A stretch of DNA of 64,000 nucleotides, from the NCBI GenBank assembly GCA_963693285.1, contig OY848917.1, positions 30,949,245-31,013,244 on the forward strand. The letters are read 5' to 3'. This document shows, one piece after another, positions 35,404 to 48,800 of this stretch. Position 1 is the first letter of the stretch. Every line of letters starts with the position of its first letter. Made by a program: the position numbers and the translations under genes. Under the pieces are notes generated by a model. That model was not told where the DNA came from, made no database searches, and saw only the letters and a program-made list of their open reading frames with translations. Source of the stretch: Xestospongia muta. Lineage: Eukaryota > Porifera > Demospongiae > Haplosclerida > Petrosiidae.

Positions 35404-38400
35404 TCACAAAGCAGCTGTTTTTAGGTGTTGTTCATAGGTATATGCTACATTGTTTTCTTTAATTGATCTTAAAGCAGACATTAATTTCCTTCTAGTTGCA
35501 TTTTCAGCTTTCTCCATAATCCATAACTGATACATATCAGTACAGTTTCTACATCCAGCCAAGGCCACATCCTTCAGTTCTAGTTGCACACCCAATTGAT
35601 TCCACTTTGCAGTCCTAGCATGTTCAGTTACTTCTTTTATGGGAGGTTGTTGATCCAAGATCCAATCTGGTATAGAGCATACTTCTTTAGTCACATTAAC
35701 TAATGTTAAATTAAATAAGAGGACATGTTTCTATTGACATAACAAATAAATGTTTTTGTTAAACAATAAGATGAGTGTAATTATGTTATTGTCATACACA
35801 CATAAAGATGGCAAGACTAGTTAGACAGAGACAGCTAACAATTGTGGATTTGTCACGATATAATTAATTCACGAGCAGCATTAAAAGATTAACGGAAACT
35901 TGGATGTTATTCCAGAAATGTTTATATATTTATTTAACAAGGTATCTAACACACGAGCACGCTGGTAATAAACTATTGCCATGTACACCAGTGGCTTAGC
36001 ATAAGACTGCCATTGTAGTAAAGCTAAGAATAGACAAAGTCTGTTGCCTATTTAATATAGTAATGTACATATAAGAGTTTCCAATGAAAACAATACATTT
36101 CATTTTATGAAGTCTGTGGTTATAATCCACCTAAAAATTAAATAAAAATCACGAGGAATTTTATAGTTTCAACTGTTTGTCCACTTCTAGTAGTGCTATG
36201 TTTCAAAATTCATTGGTTTTTATTTTTAAAAATAAACCTGTTTTAAGTATGAATTGACTTCTCTAAGTTTGTCAATTGTGATGCTCTTTATAGTAATTTA
36301 TATCAATTTAATTATCATTAGCTACTATACCACAAAATTAAACTTCTTCAAAAAGTTTAGCACAGTCTTTATTTTGTATGTAATATTGAATATTAATGTT
36401 TGTTTGTAAACACAATACTTGTTTGTGAACATAGTAATTAATGTTAACTTAGATGTAAAATAAATATTCAGATTAGAGTTCTACATTATAGTGACACTTT
36501 CGTTGTACCATATAGTTTTTTGCATTGTAGCTGTGGTAACCATTGTTTCACGATCCATCTGATGGTAGGCTGCTATTCAAGGCTGGTGTTTATTTTGATA
36601 TAAGACATCGCGAACATTGCATTTATCAGTAAACAAAGAAACCTTTGTATGAAAAAAGTATTTGGAGTTCTTTTAAAAGGCCACTTCTATTTTAATAACA
36701 TAAAAAGATTGGAGGGCAACATTTGAAGGAAATATGGTATGTTTGGTGCATGACATGATAAGTGCCATTTTAAAAGAGTTACAGGATAATTACAAGATGA
36801 AAACACTATGTTACGATTAACATTAAAGAGTTAGTTAGTGAGTAATATTGTCTTTCAGAAGTGGATAGAAATGGATAAAAAACAACTAAACATTTTGTTG
36901 AGGGGACAGGTTATTCAGAAAAAGTTCTAGTTCATAAACTATTACCATGCAATATACTATGCATATGATGCATCAATACATGCTAGTAAGATGCAATATT
37001 CTACATTCTATATTCAATGTATATGGAATATTATATATATGTGTCTGTGTGTGTGTCATATATATATACATATTAAGGGTAAACACAAGCATAGTCAACC
37101 AATCAGATTGTGTAATGCATTTGCAGTCAATAATGTAGTTTAGGAACCTATGGCTTGCGTTGTATCTACAGACATAGCAACATCGTATTGTGAATGCACA
37201 GTAATAGTTGTCTATAGTGCCAGTGTGTATGCATTCACAATTTGTCTCACTTGCTGAAACAAGTACTTGACTGACTTAAAGTCAAAATTTAAGTATCCAG
37301 CTCCAAATCTTTTATTTAAAGAAAACATGCAGAGGAGACTCTAGCCCACACAATGTTGACTGGAAATACAAACATATCTTAATCTTTCATCTTTCTGCAT
37401 AACTAACCAAACTGGAAGCAGTGAACAACTGTTGGCTATGTGAATCAGTTTAATGTGCATATAGTTGTTATAACTATCAGTTATCTTAATTTGTTTGCTT
37501 AAAGTTACAAATATACTGACAAACTTGAAATGGTTATAAAATCTACTCTGTAACATTTTATACTTTAAATTGAACAAATTTTACAGTAAATGTTGTTATC
37601 TATTTACTAATAAAAGATATCCAGATGATTGGTATAAATTCAGTCAAAATTTACCAATAATAACCAAAAGTAATGTGATAGCTGTATCTCCAACCTTTTA
37701 TTCATGATGTTTAAAACTGAGTCAAATATACCTTTTTTCTGAGGAGTGTTAGGTCCAATTTCTTCAAGACTACATCTGTGAGATACTGGACATAATGTGT
37801 ACCGTAATAATATGAGTTTCTCCGCATCTGATGAAGAAATGAAGTCAATATAAGCGATACAAAATTCTAATACATTACCTTTAGTAGCAAAACATTTTAT
37901 AATCTGTTCTTCTAAGCTATGTAGGCCAGCAAAATGAAGAGCTTGTGCTACTGGTATCCATGTTTCTGACATGTTTTTTTTTCGCCAAAATATTACCACT
38001 TCTCTGATGCATTGAGTATAGTTTTGTAGATGACATTCAAAGTTGGAGAGTTCGTTAACACTTATACCCAGCTCATAGCCTATTGAAACCATTTATCTTT
38101 GACAAGTGGTTCAGCTAAGATCTTGCCAATAACTTGTGCAAGATAAGGATCTTTATCTAATGAAGAACCAAAGTTTACATTTATACGTTTTATTATGATG
38201 GGTACATTAAACATACCTTTAGATATGTCAGGTAATGATGAATGAGAAGGAGAAGATATCAATTGTGAATGAGGTGGAATATCTAAGTTAAAGTATAGTT
38301 GAAATTAGTAAGTAAACATTATAACATGTCTAAGAAAATCATATTCATTCAATACTCGCACCTACAAGTTTGTAAGTGCACATGGCAATCCCAATCAACT

Positions 38401-38549
38401 AAATCTTACAACAGTCCTGTTATCATAACTATGTCTGAATTGCAATACTATAACAGCTTAGTTTGAACTAACCACTCAATATATATCACACAATGTATGA
38501 CATTGTACTGACTTGGGTTTTCCAACAAAGTAGTCATCTCAACAGTAGG
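35404..38549 (-). pseudogene. unit A copy of the gene 2 3' exons, frameshifted
   Basis: Five pieces align with gene 2 exons in order: 38549-38513 (truncated exon end, KPTVEMTTLLENP equivalent), 38282-38217, 38156-37879 (Death domain), 37827-37732 and 35699-35404 (terminal Death domain, AKWNQLGVQLELKDVALAGC). All splice sites are kept. The Death exon is 278 nt against 279 nt in gene 2. One base is lost after KDKWFQ, creating a TAG there, although the frame reopens as GYELGISVNELSNFECH. The copy has no 5' half, so it can only be used as alternative 3' exons of gene 2, or not at all. Confidence 0.75.
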
Positions 38550-39528
38550 TATAATGTCTTTTGTAGTCAATTTAATACAGTATGTTTAGACTAAACAAAC
38601 TATAATAATGTATTGTATTTGTAAGTGTAGTGGATTATCTGTGTCTGTAATTAGGTTTATTAAATTTTTTATTATTTTTTTCCCTCTATACTGAAAATGT
38701 ATTAACATACTGTGGATCCTCTTGATACACTAAAAATATTAGACAAAGCACAACTTTCTTTAAGTCAACCAGTGCAATGATCAGCACAAATAAGACCATG
38801 CAATGGGCTAACTTACAATTTGTTTCCTGCATTTACTATGAAATTTTTTTCTTATGTATTCACATGAATCTTATTTTGTTTACATTGTCATAGATATAAG
38901 AAACATGGTATCACATACAATTTGTTACTATTTTTGCGTAAGTGTCTAATAGAATTCAGATTTAAATCACAGTGCGCTAATAGTGTACCTCTATTTATAC
39001 CTCAGTGCTTTAGAATATTCTGCAGTAAATTTACATCAATGCATAAAATAAAAGAAATTGCTCAATGGGATACACCTATATATAGCTACCCGCATGCACA
39101 CTTACATGTTGTACTTGTTATCTGGTGATGTGAACTGTCATATATTGATGATAATGTACTAAAGAAATGTCTTTGTTAAAGTAATCATGCTTTTACAAAA
39201 ATAATCAAATAAAGAAAGATCACATTCTTACTTAGTGAAATTAAATGGTTAATTGTACATAGTCAATTAAGGTCAAAAACTGAACTAAAAGTTGAAACTA
39301 AGTCTGATACTATATTTTAAATTGGTATACAAAATAATCAACTTAAATAAAAAGAGAAGAACACAATTTCATCAGTTAAGTTTACAAAAAATAAACATAT
39401 TAATTAAATGGTGAATAAAAATAGTCACATTAAAGATACGGCATATGAAAAATGCAGTCTCCTCAAAAGGGAAACATGTGTGATCAGACAAAGTCTTATT
39501 GTAGAGAAATTTAAAATATAACTTAGGT

Positions 39529-39824
39529 TCACAAAAAAAATGTTTTCAGATGTTGTTCATACTTATATGCTACATTGTTTTCTTCAATTGTTCTTAATGC
39601 AGATATTAATTTCTTTCTAGTTGCATTTTCAGCTTTCTTCTGTATCCAAAACTGATACATCTTGGTACAGTCACTACATTCAGCTAAATCCACATCGTTT
39701 AGTTCTAATTGCACACCCAATCGATTCCACTTTGCAGTTCTAGCATGTGTAGCTATTTCTAGAATATGAGGTTGTTGATCCAAGAAGCAATCTGGTATAG
39801 CAGATACTCCTTCTGCTATATTAC
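39529..39824 (-). CDS. gene 2 terminal exon, second Death domain
   Basis: Acceptor ATGTATAG at the 5' end; two bases complete Gly (G + GT). It encodes 97 residues and a TGA at 39529-39531. The Death-domain pattern is clear: HARTAKWNRLGVQLELNDVD, then CTKMYQFWIQKKAENATRKK and LISALRTIEENNVAYKYEQHL. Trp and the LG motif match the start of helix 2 in Death domains. It joins from the donor at 41964 across about 2.1 kb; that donor (AAAAAAG|GTATTA) is the only nearby one with the right phase. Confidence 0.7.
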
Positions 39825-42800
39825 CTATACATTATATATATATTATATAATATATATTAATATATATTACACTATATTATTATTATATGAAATTAAATAA
39901 AAGGACATGTTTGTATTGGCATAGCAAATGAATGTTTTCGTTAAACAATAAGATGATTGTTATTATGTTTTTGTCATACGCACATATAGATGACAAGACT
40001 ATCTATTCAGAAAGAGACAGCTAATAATGTAGGTTTGTCAATATATAATTAATTCACAAGCAACATTAAAAGACCTTACTTGATGGAAACTTTGAACCAA
40101 TTCCAGAAGTATTTATTTATTCATTTAACAAGGTATCTAACATAGCAACACAAACTAGGTACACATATGGCTTAGCACAAGACTGTCATTGTAGTAAAGC
40201 TAAGAATAGACAAAGTCTGTTGCCTATTTAATATAGTAATGTACATATCTGAGTTTCCAATGAAAAAAAAACATTTCGTTTTATGAAGTTTTGTGGTTAT
40301 AATCCATCTAAAAATTAATTAAAAATTACGATGAAATTTATAGTTTCAACTGTTTGTCCTCTTCTAGTAATGCTATGTTTAAAAATCTATCTGTTAAGTA
40401 AGGCTTATATTGGCACATTACTGGTAAGACTTGATCTACCATCAGGATCATGCAGATTATATATACATTTAACATAAAGCATATTACTGTATATATATAA
40501 CATTTGATGAGATGTTTTAATATGTTTGATCATTGGTATTTATTACTAAGAAATAATCTTGTTCTAAGTATGAATTGACTTCTACAAATTTGTCAATTGT
40601 GATACTTTTTATAGTAACCTATATCAATTTAATTATCATTAACTACTATACCACAAATTAAACTTATTCAAAAGTTTAGCACAGTCTTTATTTTGTATGT
40701 AATATTATGTTTGTTTGTGAACACAATACTTATTTGTGAACACAGTATTTATGTTGACTTAGATGTAATGTAAATATTCAGATTAGATTTCTACATCATA
40801 GTGATACTTTCATTGCACTATAGCTCCTTGAATTATAGCTGTGGTAACTATTGTTTCTTGATCCATCTGAGGGGAGGCTGCTATTCAAGGCTGGTGTTTA
40901 TTTTGATGTAAGACATTGTGAATATTGCATTTATCAGTAAACAAAGAAAAATTTGAATGAAAAAAATTATTTGGAGTCTTTCAAAGGGCACTTTTATTTT
41001 AATAACACAAGAAGATTGGGGGGCACCTTTTTGAGAAAATATGGTATGTGTAGTGCATGACATTATAAAAGAGTTACAGGATGATTACAAGATGAAAACA
41101 CTGTGTTAAGATTAAAATTAAGGAGTTAGTTACTTAATGAGTATATGTTGTCTTTCAGAAATGGATAGAAATGAATGAAAAACAACTAAAAATTTTGTTG
41201 AGGGACAGCTTATTCAGAAAAACTTCTAGTTCATAAACTATTACCAATACTATGTAGTATGATGCCTCAATACATGCTAGCAATTTAGATATTCAATGCA
41301 TATGAAATACATACATTAAGGGTAAACACAAGCATAATGAACCAATCAGATTGTGTCATGCATTTGCAGTCAATAATGTAGTTTAGCAACCTATGGTTTG
41401 TGTTGTATCTACAAGCATAGCAAGATTGTATTGTGAATGCACAGTGATAGTTGTCTATAGTAGCAGTGTGTATGCATTCACAATTTGTTTCACTTGCTGA
41501 AACAAGTACTAGACTGACTTAAAGTCTAATTTGGATATCCAACTCCAAATCCTTTTTTTAAAGAAAACATGCAGAGGACACTCTAGGCCACACAATTGTT
41601 GACTGAAAATACAAACATATCTAATCCTTCATCTTTCTGCAAACTGGAAGCAGCGAACAATTGTTGGCTATGTGAATCAGTTTAATGTGTACATAGTTGT
41701 TATAACTATCGGTTATCTTAATCTTTTGGCTTAAAGTTACAAATATAGTGACAAATTTGAAATGGTTATAAAATCTACTCTGTAATGTTTTATACTCGAA
41801 ATTGGACAAATGTTACAGTAAATACTGTTATTTATTTACTAATAAAACATATCCACATGACTGGTATAAATTCAGTCAAAATTTACCGATAATAACCAAA
41901 AGTAATGTGAAAGATGTATCTTCAGCTTTTTATTCACAATGTTTAAAACTGAGTCATTAATACCTTTTTTCAGAGGAATGTTAGGTCTAATTTCTTCAAG
42001 ACTCCATCCATGAGATACTGGACATAATGTGTACTGTAATAATGTGAGTTTCTTCGCATCTGATGAAGAAATGAAGTCAATTCAAATGATACAAAATTCT
42101 AATTTATTACCTTTAGTAGCAAAACATTGAATAATCTGTTCTTCTAGGCTATGTAGACCAGCAAAATGAAGAGCTTGTGCTACTGGTATCCATGTTTCTG
42201 ACATGTTCTTTCTTCGCCATAATATCACCACTTCTCTGATGCATTGGGTATAGTTTTGTAGATGACATTCAAAAATGGAAAGCTCATTAACACTTATACC
42301 CAGCTCATAGCCAAATTGAAACCATTTATCTTTGACAAGTGGTTCAGCTAGGATCTTGCCAATAACTTGTGCAAGATAAGGATCTTTGTCTAATGAAGAA
42401 ACAAAGTTTATGTTTTATACATTTGATTATGATGGGTACATTAAACCTACCTTTAGATATGTCAGGTAATGATGTTGAAAGAGATGGGGAAGGCATCAAT
42501 TCTGTACGAGTTGGGACATCTAAGTTAAAAATATAGTTGAAATTGAAATAAACATTATAACATGTATAAGAGAATGATATTTGTTTAACGCTCACACATA
42601 CAAATTTATAAGTGCACATAGCAATCCCAATCAAACTAAATCTCACAACAGTCCTATTATAATAATTGTATCTGAATTGTAATACTACAACATCTTAGTT
42701 TGAACTAACTACTCAATATACATCACACATGCAATGTATGACATTGTACTGACTTGGGTTTTCCAACAAAGTAGTCATCTCAACAGTAGGTTTGGTACCA

Positions 42801-45800
42801 ATAACTTTCATAATAATTGTATTTGATGCAATCGATAGATCTCTTAATTTGAATTCTAGTTGATAGCGTGGAGGAAATAGAAAGTCATTTTCTAGCCACT
42901 CCAATTTTTCTAAACCACTTTCAATGAAAATCTTGAAATAGTCAATCATATCTTCTGTAATCTGTTGTTACAAGAAATTGTATGCTGTAATATACAATAT
43001 AATATATAGTATATACTTATATATGGTATAATAATATACTTTTCTTACATATTCATGATACATTTTACGATCCAGGGACCATCCAGGAATACTTGTTGGG
43101 TCAGGATCAAAAGACAATGAAAAATGAGCCTGTGAGACAAGGGTTGCTCGTAGAAAATGCAATGTGTAACTAGGATCAAGATTCTTGTACTGATTTTCAA
43201 CTTTCTATAGGTATATTCTTCAAATATGTATACAATTAATTATCACCAACCTCTTTACATATCTTTTGTTCAAACAGAAAACACAAATCAACTAACAAGG
43301 AATAATCAGGTAACCTTCGTTCTGCTTTTGCAATTAAATATCGTTTTGGTGTTTCGCTGTATGCTTGTCTCTTGATAGCAATACAGTTAGAACAAAAGTG
43401 AGGAGGACAAAATTTAGCCAGCATAGACTCGACAATAATCTTGATTTCTAGATTACTTTCAAAAGTAAATACTTTCTCTCTTAAAAACAATTCATCATCT
43501 GCTGTTAGTAGATATAACTGATTATTAGCATCCTTCATATTAGAGACATCAATGTGATGAGGTATATATAACTCGGCCAGCTTTGTTAACTGACAGTTTG
43601 TGTATGCCCACACAACAGGAGAGACAGGGACAAAATCATCTTCAAACTTGAACTTATTGTTAACAAGGCTAATTCCAATCCATATTGCAGCTTTTGTTTC
43701 TACTGCTCCTTCTGGAACAATCATAGTAATACCAAATTGACTGGAGTGATATGTTAAACCAGTTGCATCCAATGATATTTCAGTAAGTACTTCAAAGATG
43801 TCTATAAATATAGAAAAAATATTATTAAAAGGATTGAGCAATAATAGCTTTATAAGATGCTAATTTTACAGTGAAAGTTTGACTGGATTAGAAATTTGGC
43901 AGTAATGTAACTATCGAAAAAAAGAATTAAAATGAAATGGCATGAAGCAAGCTTAGTATCAAGAAGCTTTAGGCTTTTTGAACACTATCAATCACACCTA
44001 TCATCAAAGTGCTCTCAGTTAAAATTAATAGCATAGCATTCATTGGTTGCTAGCATTTAAACTATGTAATTAGTAATAATTGTCAGGTACAACAACAGAA
44101 ATAAACCAAAGATCATGCAAGGATACCATGTGGTCCAAAACAATTATAGAACTGTCTAGTAAACTTCACATGTTATAGCTGTTGTTTATGATATATTTAC
44201 CTTTTACACTGTCTAATAAAGCAGATAGTTTATCAGTACTCTCAGTAGAGATGTTATCATCTTGCTTATGGTGTAAATCTGCCAATTACAAACAACTAGT
44301 CAAATTTCAATCATATGTAACAAAACATAATAGGTATTACTATTAATTAATAACAAGATAGAGTCATTCTAAAAATTTGATTATATTGTATTCAAGATGA
44401 AACATTGCCTAGAGTTACAAAAATTGGTAATTAGCAGTAATGTCTGTTGATTACTTATATAAGTAAATAATTAATTAACTACATGAACAGTTGATTCCAT
44501 AGTATATTTACAATCAAAACAGTATGTTTACTATTTGCAACCTGTAATCATAATATATTGGTCTATTGCTAATGACAGATTACATTGAATCTTATATATC
44601 ATTGTTTTCATTAATTAACCACTTATATCATATTATTATAAAATATATTTACTGTCAGGGCCCATTATATAATTATGGCAATTGTTCTGATTAATATAAA
44701 GGTATATATGTATATGAATAGCATAATGATTTGAATTACGATATCAATAACTAAGAAGTAACAAAATCAAAAGAAATCATAAGATGAAAACTGAGGTAAA
44801 ACCTTAATGCAAAAATAATTATTATCTACAACTTTAGTCATTTCCAAAATTATAGGCATGATCATGTAGCTTCATGTAAAGAGACAATACAATTAGTACA
44901 ACTAAAAATGTAAAATTACCTTCTGTGACTGGTAATTTCATCTCTTCAAGCCATGGTGTTTGACGCTCATAATTAATATCAGCAATGGTAATGCCATCCC
45001 AACAACATGTTACCATTTTCTTACCATCATCTGGACAGCAAAGATGTTCTCCTTCATATGTACAGAGTGAACAGCGAAAACGTTGCTGTGGCATAGTCAG
45101 AATGGGCTTATATTGAAACTTCTTAACAACAGCTTCAATTCCATCATAAACTGCTTGTCGAATCAATATACATCGATCAGGGCGGCCTGAGTAATGCACT
45201 TCTAACCAGTATATGGCATCAACTAATAGAACAGCACCACCTAAATCAAGAGATGACAATCGGATGGCATTTCGATACTGCAACACTTGATCAGAACATC
45301 CTGAAGATTGAAAAAGATCAAACTTTGGAGCTATTTGACGATTAATCATATTCACAACTAAAGCAGGAAAGAGACCTTGAGGAATAGGGTGCATCTCCCA
45401 TGTTAAAACAAGACAATCCATATATTTTGAGAAAGGACTTCTAATCTTATCCAAAAGGGAGGTAGTAGGAAGGACACAAGGAAGAAAATATTTTCCTTTC
45501 TCAGGCAAGTGAGCAACAACAAGGATATCCACCATTAACCGCAAGAAATCATCTGCTGTAAAATCAGAAGTAAAACCATCAGGAATACAATCTAAGAGTT
45601 CTCGTTTGAATGTGCCTTCATTCTTTAGTTGAAAGTGGGCACTTGGAGGTAAAACAATATTCATTTTTCTCAAGTGGGCTACAGCATCGGCAAAAGAAAT
45701 GCTAATCAATTCTGAGAGCTTATTAAATAATGGCTGTGGGTGAAGGAATACCACATTAGGAAGGGTATTAGGAAAGAACAAGAAAATCGTCAGATCGTGA

Positions 45801-48800
45801 TAGTACATTAAACATGCATCCACATCCCTTTTACTCATTTTAAGTGCATTCCCAATACTAAGGCATTCATTTTTGCTAACTACCATTGACTCAGTAGACT
45901 TTTGGAGCTTTTCAAGATCAAGCTGAAACAAGAACCATCGAGCTGGAATTTCTGCCTCAATGTAAGACCGGCAGACAACACCTCTAATAAACTCAGCCAT
46001 GTCCTTTTCAGTCTCACTTCTTGCTGTTGTATTGATAGGAAAGATAACTTCTCTTTCATCTTCACGGTAACTAAGTCGCACATCTTGGAATTGCTTTAAA
46101 GTTGACCATAGAGAAGCATTTTTGTCATCTAAAGACTCCCCAATGCATTCATTTATTTTATCATAGAATGTGCCAAGAACAAGTAGAGTAGGCTTATCAT
46201 AAGAACACTTCACGTGAACATTGCGCAAACGTGGTTGATCAATTGATGATAGCGAACGAAACGATGATTCAAGAAGTTGCATGTTGGTGATTTGGCGCTC
46301 GACTGGTTGTCCAATCATCTCACCTTTGAAGCTAAAATAAAATTTGGGCCGATCTTCTAGTTTCTCATTTAATTTGAGGGTGAGTATACTAACTGGATTG
46401 CTTCGCAGCAATGCCGGCGCTATATCTAAAAATGGCGCTTGACCACCAGAATCTACCACATAAACCCAGTGTGACTGATATAGCTCAGGAGACTTCTCAA
46501 CTCTTGGCATTATCTTAGCAATTTCTGTGGCTGCAGCAGAAAATGATTGAGGAGTTGATGCAGGGGATGGAATAGAGGACACAGCTTTTGATTCTTTTGA
46601 AGCACCATCGTCATCAGATGATGATGAAGACTCGTTGTCATCTTTATTATGTTTAGTTGACTTTGATGAAGCAGCTTTAACTCCATGTTTTATTCCTTTA
46701 GCAAGCATACGTTGAAGTGATTGTGAACTCATTTTATTCCACAGTGGGCTAGAAAAATTGCCCCCTGCTATAAACCCAGTGATGTCTACCCTCCTTACTT
46801 CTGCTTTAGTACCAACTGCAGTACTATGGTGTTTTTCTGGGGGAGGTTCATCTAGCAACAGGTTAATGATAGAAGATTTTCCTGTTCCAGGAGCTCCTGA
46901 TGTGGCAAACTTGGACCATCTTGCTATTACATGGCCTTCTTTCAATGCTTCATTAACAACACCAGAATAATCTATTAGAAAAAAAAAGCATCTATGAAAA
47001 CATCAGTATGTGTAAATAAATGTCTAAATAAAGTATCTAGCACATATATTAATATATGGTGACATAGTTTTCAAAGTTTAGGTTAACAATTACTTGACAA
47101 ATAGCTCAAAAAGATAACCTATGATCATTGAAATAGTGTTATTTTGTAATAGAAACAAACTTTAATGATAATCCTCTTTCAGAACTCATTGCATTGCCAC
47201 CATATATACAGACTTAAGGTAAGTTTGACATATTTATAGGAATAGTTGTGCTCAATACAAAGAGGTAATATACAGTGGTGTGGCCTGACATTTGAATAAC
47301 ATGAAGGGTGCTGAGACTGGCATGCAAAACCAGACAAACAGCAATTAGTCATAAAGGGGTGTGGCTAAAAGTAATTCATCATTATTGCCATCATTATATA
47401 GATCTACACAGTTACAGTGACTCTCATTCTCCAACAATCAAGTGACAAACAAAATCAACTATTTCAGAACAATATTAATTTTAAAAGCTAAGCCGTATTT
47501 GACAATAGATAAGGAGGACATTAGACAGTTACATGTACCGCCAGCTATATTAACATGTTCACCATGTACTATGGAGTTTGCAAGAGAAAACACAGTTTTT
47601 ACTAAAATGTCTTTGTGGTTTTTGTAATTGTTGGGTTTTATGTTTTAATAATTGTAGTCCGAAATCAATTATTCCTCCATCTTGTACCCATTGTATCATT
47701 TAACCATTGTTATATTATTCCATCATATAGTGCTATTGCTTAACTTTAAACATTTGCTGTATTTCTCCTTTCTCATGATTATAATTTACATTGAGAACTA
47801 TTTACTGATTGACTTAGAGCCAATAGAATTACAGAGTGATGTAATAGTATCCTACAATTCTAACTCAAGTACATGTAAGCTTCTAGTACAGACTTTGTTT
47901 CATAATTAACCAAAAGACTCTGACATTTAAACTAAAACAATTTCCAACTTAAATACTGCTGTGTCTATGAGGTCATTTTTTTTAACAAAAGGTATGTTGA
48001 TGGCACTTGTATATCATGTAGTTAGTCATAATAACTTCAACTACAGTTAGAGAATTTCCTTTTCTTATGTCTGACATGTGGAGAATACCTGGTGGTCCGT
48101 TTAGACCCTGTGGTATATATGTGTATATATGTCAACTTTTATTTGTATGAATTCCTAGGATTAACACTAGACATTTATTCTTGACAACCATATCTAACAG
48201 TTCATTACATTAAAGTGCCTTTCTCAATGATCATTATGTAATTAAATTAAATAAAATTAAATACTGGGGGTGTGGCTAAAAATTCTTTAAAAATTGTCTT
48301 GTTATTGCTATATCTACATAAACCTCTCCTTATTATTATTTTAGCAATGTATTTCAAAGCCATTTATATATTACATTATGATACAGTTAGACATAAGTGA
48401 ATATATGAAACTTTCCTGAAGCTGTTTTGGGCCATCTTTCATTTATCATGACTGCAGTTAAAGTGTTAGCCACACCCTCATGGTGAGAGTAATTCCCTGA
48501 TTTCAAAGAAAGCAACATTGATTGACTTTAGTAGTCAGATAAGTAACTACTTTCATAGTTTAAGCAGAGAACAAGAGAAACATATGTAAGCCTATAGCTA
48601 TTTTCAGAAGTAGAGTTTGCAGCTCTCACAATATGGCTGTAACTATTACCTTTGCTTTATTTGATAATTAAAAATTGTATTAGCATAATCTATTAATATA
48701 TATACATATGTTTGACATGTGGTACTCATGACTGTACTAGTATGATTTATGTAATAATGTGTATACTTATAACATTTGATATTTTAAACCAATAATGAAA

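Larger units (their letters stand above)
33160..38549. repeat. segmental tandem duplication, unit A
   Basis: Collinear with unit B (38550-42770). Examples: 33170-33275 versus 38563-38665; 35340-35700 versus 39470-39810; 36060-37330 versus 40240-41570; 37560-38550 versus 41800-42790. The right end of unit A stops inside an exon of the original gene (38513-38549) and passes directly into sequence matching the left end of A, marking the tandem junction. Unit A also holds about 0.5 kb (34340-34870) similar to 44455-44880 of gene 2. Confidence 0.8.
38550..42770. repeat. segmental tandem duplication, unit B
   Basis: The copy in continuity with gene 2; it contains the exons 42389-39529. It lacks most of the segment corresponding to 33650-34900 of unit A. 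Noncoding parts stay similar to unit A throughout, which explains why non-genic open frames such as 37341-37577 and 41621-41809 resemble each other. Confidence 0.75.

Noticed and set aside
37341..37577. ORF similar to the one at 41621-41809, apparently conserved
   Set aside because: Both lie in units A and B of the same duplication, where noncoding DNA is equally similar; no domain, and lengths differ.
38080..38262. ORF joining two exons through the short intron in unit A
   Set aside because: It reads through a short intron whose splice sites are kept in both copies, and which is closed by stops in gene 2.
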